Source: CAVYXZ01 sp965223835 (GTDB lineage Bacteria > Chloroflexota > Anaerolineae > Aggregatilineales > Phototrophicaceae). Taken from it: DNA of 64,000 nucleotides. Made by a program: the position numbers and the translations under genes. How positions within the stretch are numbered: position 1 is the first letter of the stretch; every line of letters begins with the position of its first letter. Below the pieces are notes generated by a model. It was not told the DNA's origin. It saw only the letters and a program-made list of their open reading frames with translations, and searched no databases. The stretch spans positions 3,782,001-3,846,000 of the forward strand of contig CBDCXQ010000001.1 in NCBI GenBank assembly GCA_965223835.1, written 5' to 3'. Positions 59,988 through 64,000 of this stretch are shown here, piece by piece.

Positions 59988-60584
59988 ATGAACGAAACCG
60001 CCAAGTTAGACCGACGCGTAATCCGTACCCGGCAGCTCCTGCGCGATGCACTGATGGAGTTGATTTTTGAAGTTGGCTATGACGCCGTGACCGTGCGGGA
60101 TATTGCCGAACGCGCCAATGTAGGCCGAGCGACCTTTTACCTGCATTATGAAGGTGGCAAAGAAGAACTACTGCTCAGTAACCTTGAAGAAATTTACGAT
60201 GAATTGGTAGCCCGGATCAAAGCGCTCAAAAATGAACCTTTTATCGCCGGGCAACGCCGCCCCAGCCAGATCGCTTTTGAACACGCGGCGGAACAGCGCG
60301 ACCTCTACTTAATTCTACTGCGCGGTCAGGGCGCAACGGCGCTTTCACAACGTATCCGGGAGTACCTGGCGGGACTTATTCAACAAGAGTTGCTTGACAA
60401 ACGAGAGCACAATCCCGCGCCCCCGGAAATTGTCGCCCATTACATGGCTGGTTCCCTCATCGCGCTCATTACATGGTGGCTAGAAAATGATATGCCGCAT
60501 TCTGCCGAATACATGGCAGACATGTTTGCTCAACTCACAGTACCAGGCGTTCAGGCCGTCATGGCGGCTGAACCTACTGCCTAA
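59988..60584 (+). CDS. TetR/AcrR family transcriptional regulator
   Basis: 198 residues. The DNA-binding helix-turn-helix is at about 12-60 (RTRQLLRDALMELIFEVGYD, VTVRDIAERANVGRATFYLH). The C-terminal ligand-binding half is helical (FEHAAEQRDLYLILLRGQGA). It ends with a 4-base overlap to the convergent SRPBCC gene. The neighbouring DUF4230 gene on the other side is the likely target, by position. Confidence 0.92.
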   Translation: MNETAKLDRRVIRTRQLLRDALMELIFEVGYDAVTVRDIAERANVGRATFYLHYEGGKEELLLSNLEEIYDELVARIKALKNEPFIAGQRRPSQIAFEHAAEQRDLYLILLRGQGATALSQRIREYLAGLIQQELLDKREHNPAPPEIVAHYMAGSLIALITWWLENDMPHSAEYMADMFAQLTVPGVQAVMAAEPTA

Positions 60585-61027
60585 GTCCCCAGATCGCGGC
60601 GGGCTTCCAGATATTCTTTCAAGTTTGCCAGTGATTTTTCAATCTGCCCGTTGAGACCACTCACAACAAAGGGCCGAAACATGATATATATCCAGGGCAC
60701 TCGAATATCGGTGGTTATACCAACCTGAGTGCCACCCGCCCCCGAAAAATCATAAGTGTAAGTCGTGCGAAACGGATACGTACCCATGATGCCCGTAAAA
60801 GCCAGTTTCTGGTTGGGCACATAATCAACCACATCAGCATTCACATGCTGCATTCGCCCGGTTACGCGCTGCATCCCGACGACCATATCACCAACTTTGA
60901 CCTTGCCACTGCGTTCGAGTTGAATGCTATCGGGCTGCCATTTCGGATTATTGCTAAAATCCGCCATAAATCGAAATATTTCAGCGACAGACCGGTTAAT
61001 TGTGATTTTATGCTCAATGACTGGCAT
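60581..61027 (-). CDS. SRPBCC family (polyketide cyclase-like) protein
   Basis: 148 residues: PVIEHKITINRSVAEIFRFM, NPKWQPDSIQLERSGKVKVG, and a C-terminal helix GQIEKSLANLKEYLEARRD. This is the usual pattern of single-domain SRPBCC proteins with an unknown hydrophobic ligand. It converges on the TetR gene. Confidence 0.88.
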   Translation of the reverse strand: MPVIEHKITINRSVAEIFRFMADFSNNPKWQPDSIQLERSGKVKVGDMVVGMQRVTGRMQHVNADVVDYVPNQKLAFTGIMGTYPFRTTYTYDFSGAGGTQVGITTDIRVPWIYIMFRPFVVSGLNGQIEKSLANLKEYLEARRDLGT

Positions 61028-61237
61028 CGGTTATCTCACCGGATACACGTGATTAAAACGATGCTAGTTTACCATACAACCGTTTGATCCCCCACAATCC
61101 ACGTAGTAAAGCTTTCAAACTGTGGCAATCGTCACCAAATCAGGCCGCAACGCAGACTGTAGATCAATTTCAATCAACGGGTAGCGGCACTTTTCTAAGC
61201 AGGCGATAAGCATTAACGCAATTTTTATGGGCTTTAA

Positions 61238-61266
61238 TTGTTACTGCAACAAATTCATGCTTTAAT
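61238..61266 (+). promoter_or_regulatory. Putative promoter of the FAD oxidoreductase gene
   Basis: -35 TTGTTA, 17-base spacer, -10 TTTAAT, about 38 bases before the ATG at 61304. It lies in a 276-bp gene-free gap. Confidence 0.5.
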
Positions 61267-61303
61267 GATTGTAATTTAACTCTATACAATTGTGCATCCA
61301 TTT

Positions 61304-62530
61304 ATGCTCATCCAAACTAAACAGCAATTCGATGTCATTCTTTATGGCACAACCGTCGCTGGTCTCACAGCGGCAATTACCTTTGCCCAAAATGGCGTCC
61401 GGGTCGCGCTGGTTAAGCCGCGATCAAACAGCCACAACTCAGGTCAAGTTGAATACGTTACGCCAACTGCCGATCGTTCATTACGGTCTATCTTGCGCCA
61501 ACAAACACTGCCGACCTCTCCTGGCAAATTGGAATTCTGGACACGATGGGGATGGATCCGTAACTCAGGCTCAGATCAGGGTTACTTTGTTGAAGCTGAT
61601 GCCTTACACTCCCTGCTGTTGAACATCGCCTATCGTACGAACGGTGTGACGCTGTTTCGCGACGCGGTTATCGAGCAAGTCGTCAAAAATCGTGAGGCCG
61701 TTTTCGGGCTTCAGATTCGACAACCCGAAAACGAACGGTCGCTGCAATTGTTAGCACGGCTCGTGGTTGCAGCCGATGGTTCGAATTCGCAGCTTACGCA
61801 ACTGAGTAGCCGGAGCCAACAACCAGGGCGGGTCTATTACCATGCCTACTATGAACTATCCGGTCAGCCACGTGCTCAGATTTGGCTGTTAGACCCCGAT
61901 GTGGCTGCCATCATCACGCATGGCGACAATTTGACGCAGGTCATTTATGCACCCGCACCCAAGAATCTGGCAGCCTTTCAACGTGACCCAGAAGGCAGCC
62001 TGGCTCATAATCTGGCCCAACTTCCAGATGGGCCGCATATCCCCTTTTCGACTCAAATTTCAAGGGTACTCGGTCCGGTAGCAACCGGCAATATCGCAAC
62101 CACAAACAACCCACCCGGATTAGTGTGCATTGGCACCGCTCAACTGGCGCTGCCCATGTTCCGTGCCAATCAATTAAGCATGGAAATCCAAGCGGCCCAT
62201 CGGCTGGTGGAAAGCACGTTGCACGCCCTGATGGTCAGTGGCGAAATTGAAAAGTCGCTGACAGAATACCGTCAACAACAGCGACAGCTTAGCCGCGCCT
62301 ATCGTCAACACAATCATGAACTCGCGATGGGTCGCCAGTTTAGCCAGGGTGAAAAACTAATCCTCGCGGCGGCGGCGCATCATCCGGCGGCGGCAGAACG
62401 GTTCTTCACCTACCTGAATCAATCTATCACCCGCGGTCAATTGCTGCGGCCTGGAACCGTCATTCAGGCGTTACGTCGCGGCGAGAAACCAGTTCCAGCC
62501 AAACCGCAATCCGTCACCCAATTTCCCTGA
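61304..62530 (+). CDS. FAD-dependent monooxygenase/geranylgeranyl reductase-like protein
   Basis: 408 residues from ATG 61304 (a GTG 12 bases earlier is possible; neither has a clear ribosome site). The N-terminal FAD site reads VILYGTTVAGLTAAITFAQNG, with Thr where the third Gly of GxGxxG often is. LVVAADGSNSQL is the DG motif of this group, and LVCIGTAQLALP takes the place of the usual GD motif, lacking the Asp. The Asp loss may reduce FAD binding. The substrate is unknown. It stands alone before the LLM gene. Confidence 0.78.
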   Translation: MLIQTKQQFDVILYGTTVAGLTAAITFAQNGVRVALVKPRSNSHNSGQVEYVTPTADRSLRSILRQQTLPTSPGKLEFWTRWGWIRNSGSDQGYFVEADALHSLLLNIAYRTNGVTLFRDAVIEQVVKNREAVFGLQIRQPENERSLQLLARLVVAADGSNSQLTQLSSRSQQPGRVYYHAYYELSGQPRAQIWLLDPDVAAIITHGDNLTQVIYAPAPKNLAAFQRDPEGSLAHNLAQLPDGPHIPFSTQISRVLGPVATGNIATTNNPPGLVCIGTAQLALPMFRANQLSMEIQAAHRLVESTLHALMVSGEIEKSLTEYRQQQRQLSRAYRQHNHELAMGRQFSQGEKLILAAAAHHPAAAERFFTYLNQSITRGQLLRPGTVIQALRRGEKPVPAKPQSVTQFP

Positions 62531-62602
62531 ATCATTGGGCTTTGCATCATCGCCCGTTTCGGTTGATAATCTCTCGGTCAGAAACGCACGGGAGAAATTA
62601 TC

Positions 62603-63535
62603 ATGCAGATTGGCCTCATGTTAGAAGGTCAGCACGATTTAAATTGGGCACGCTGGTAGCGTATTCTACAAGTCGCGGAAGACAGTGGTTATCAAAGCGT
62701 TTTCCGATCTGACCATTATGTGAATCCCCAACCGCCGGATTATGATTCGCTGGAACTGTGGGTCTCGCTCACCTTTGCCGCTACCCATACACAACGCATT
62801 GAATTCGGCCCAATGGTCGCGCCGGTCACGTTCCGCCATCCCTCGATGACCGCCCGCATGGCGGCACAGGTTGACGATCTCAGCAACGGACGCCTGGTAC
62901 TGGGCCTCGGCGCAGGTTGGAACGAACGTGAACATCACGACTTCGGCGTTCCATTTTATGACCGTAAAACGCGCTTTGACATGTTCGAAGATGCGCTAGA
63001 GATCACGACCCGGCTGTTCAACAGTGACGAGCACGTGAGCTATGACGGCAAGCATTTCTCGCTGAACAACGCCATCTTGCTGCCGCGTCCGCAACGCCCC
63101 GGTGGGCCACCGATTCTGGTTGGTGGACGGGGGCGCAACCGCACATTGCCGATGGCAGCGAAGTATGCCAGAGAATGGAATGTGCCGTTCATCTACATCG
63201 AAGATTTTAAAGACCTCAACACCTATCTGAGCGAACTTCTGGTGGCTGCGGGCCGTCAACCGAGTGAAGTGCAACGCTCGGTCTTCAGCCAGGCACAATT
63301 CGGCAAAAGTGACGCTGATTTAAAAGCCAAACTTGATGGATTCGGCAAGACCAGCGATGAACTGTGGACCGAGCGCGGCATCACTGCCGGGACCGCGTCG
63401 GAGTTTATTGAGCGGTTGGGTCGCTGGCAGGAAGCGGGAGTCGAGCGCCTGCTATTGCAATGGATGGATCTGGACGACATCGAAGGGCTGGAACTGATCG
63501 CCCGCGATGTACTGCCCCATTTTCACAAAGGCTAG
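62603..63535 (+). pseudogene. LLM-class flavin/F420 oxidoreductase gene with an in-frame amber codon
   Basis: From ATG 62603 the frame reads MQIGLMLEGQHDLNWARW, then TAG as codon 19, then RILQVAEDSGYQSVFRSDHY and the whole LLM fold to 63535 (311 codons in all). Downstream motifs are intact: MVAPVTFRHPSMTARMAAQV, GLGAGWNEREHHDFGVPF, PPILVGGRGRNRTLPMAA. The TAG most simply replaces CAG (Gln). The frame from GTG 62720 lacks the first strand of the barrel and would hardly fold. A sequencing error or recent loss of function are the options. Confidence 0.85.
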
Positions 63536-63627
63536 TGCAGAATGCCCGGTACTGGGTGCTGAGCAAAAATGAATTTCGAAACTTTTTGGCCGCAAAAGCC
63601 TCTTCTGCTTAGGAGGGTTTATGCGCC

Positions 63628-64000
63628 ATGAATAGAACTCGAGTGATCTTTTTCGCGTTTTTACTCACCGCACTGCTGACTGTTGGCCTGGGGGCATTGG
63701 TCGTTCTACGCCGCGACCCGCAAGCGCAGATGCTTTATAGTGCCGATATGTCGCCGACTGCAATCGTCCAATTTAGTGATGAATGGATAATGACGCTGAC
63801 GCAGCAAGCCAAATTTGCAAACGTTACCATACCCACACCCTCTGTAACGCAGGCTCCCTGCGCGTGGTCTTGGGCCAGCCGGGATGAGGTCGCATTCAGT
63901 GAAGACTTAACCGCGAAACTCAGCGAAACCGACGTGCTGAGCACTGCACCATCATTAGTTGTCAGGACATTTTCACGCGGTGAGAATTGCAACACTGACC
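63628..64000 (+). CDS. Exported or membrane-anchored protein, C-terminus beyond the window
   Basis: The frame from ATG 63628 stays open to the window end (124 codons seen). It starts with a signal anchor (VIFFAFLLTALLTVGLGALV). AGGAGG lies 12 bases upstream, slightly far. The rest (MSPTAIVQFSDEWIMTLTQQ, two cysteines) is not recognised. Another ATG at 63621 gives only four codons. Confidence 0.65.
   Translation, partial: MNRTRVIFFAFLLTALLTVGLGALVVLRRDPQAQMLYSADMSPTAIVQFSDEWIMTLTQQAKFANVTIPTPSVTQAPCAWSWASRDEVAFSEDLTAKLSETDVLSTAPSLVVRTFSRGENCNTD

Overview
The window looks like a chromosomal stretch of a Chloroflexota bacterium, most likely class Anaerolineae. This is an inference from gene content and not from a marker gene. 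The content includes F420-type enzymes (two LLM-class and two PPOX-class genes), secreted SH3b proteins rich in Thr/Pro, WD40 proteins, DUF5996, DUF4203 and DUF4230 proteins, and a very large FtsK with a disordered N-terminus. Genes are densely packed on both strands, base composition looks even, and there are two tRNA-Arg genes. I see no rRNA, CRISPR array, prophage or replication origin.

Layout. 1-13.6 kb: an M81 (MlrC-like) peptidase, a DUF5996 protein, a secreted SH3b protein, aldehyde dehydrogenase, a DUF4203 membrane protein coupled to an agmatine-deiminase-family enzyme, a STAS-like protein with an HhH-GPD glycosylase, a DUF692/MNIO-like protein, and a Nudix-HIT-Nudix cluster whose first Nudix gene is split by an IS630-family element. 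13.7-18.2 kb: ftsK. 18.3-27 kb: small and secreted proteins, a phytanoyl-CoA dioxygenase-like enzyme, an aldo/keto reductase, tRNA-Arg(ACG) and a decayed serine-recombinase tail. 26.8-32 kb: a CARDB membrane protein and a sugar-type ABC importer (binding protein and two permeases, no ATPase). 32-39.3 kb: an M19 dipeptidase, a sulfite-oxidase-like molybdoenzyme, and an operon of CopC-CopD fusion, TIR-like membrane protein and flavin monooxygenase-like enzyme.

39.4-50.3 kb is the most coherent metabolic block. A leftward run encodes E2, E1-alpha, a DinB-like protein, E1-beta, a zinc alcohol dehydrogenase, a sulfatase and an asparaginase. It is divergent from a GntR/FCD regulator coupled to a lyase of the adenylosuccinate lyase/CMLE superfamily. 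Facing these are an SDR and a tautomerase. Nearly the same AT-rich palindrome sits in the GntR/E2 divergent region and on the -10 box of the SDR promoter, so the block is probably one GntR regulon. No E3 is present.

50.3-64 kb: an MscS channel, tRNA-Arg(CCT), WD40 proteins, SRPBCC proteins, a glycan-initiation operon (PPOX protein, GT4 glycosyltransferase, polyprenyl glycosylphosphotransferase, K+ channel-like protein), a DUF4230 protein divergent from a TetR regulator, a FAD enzyme, an LLM gene with an in-frame amber codon, and the start of an exported protein. Decay marks recur: the IS-split Nudix gene, a doubly damaged transposase, the recombinase relic and the amber-interrupted LLM gene. 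A ~120 bp repeat is present twice in inverted orientation, about 19 kb apart.
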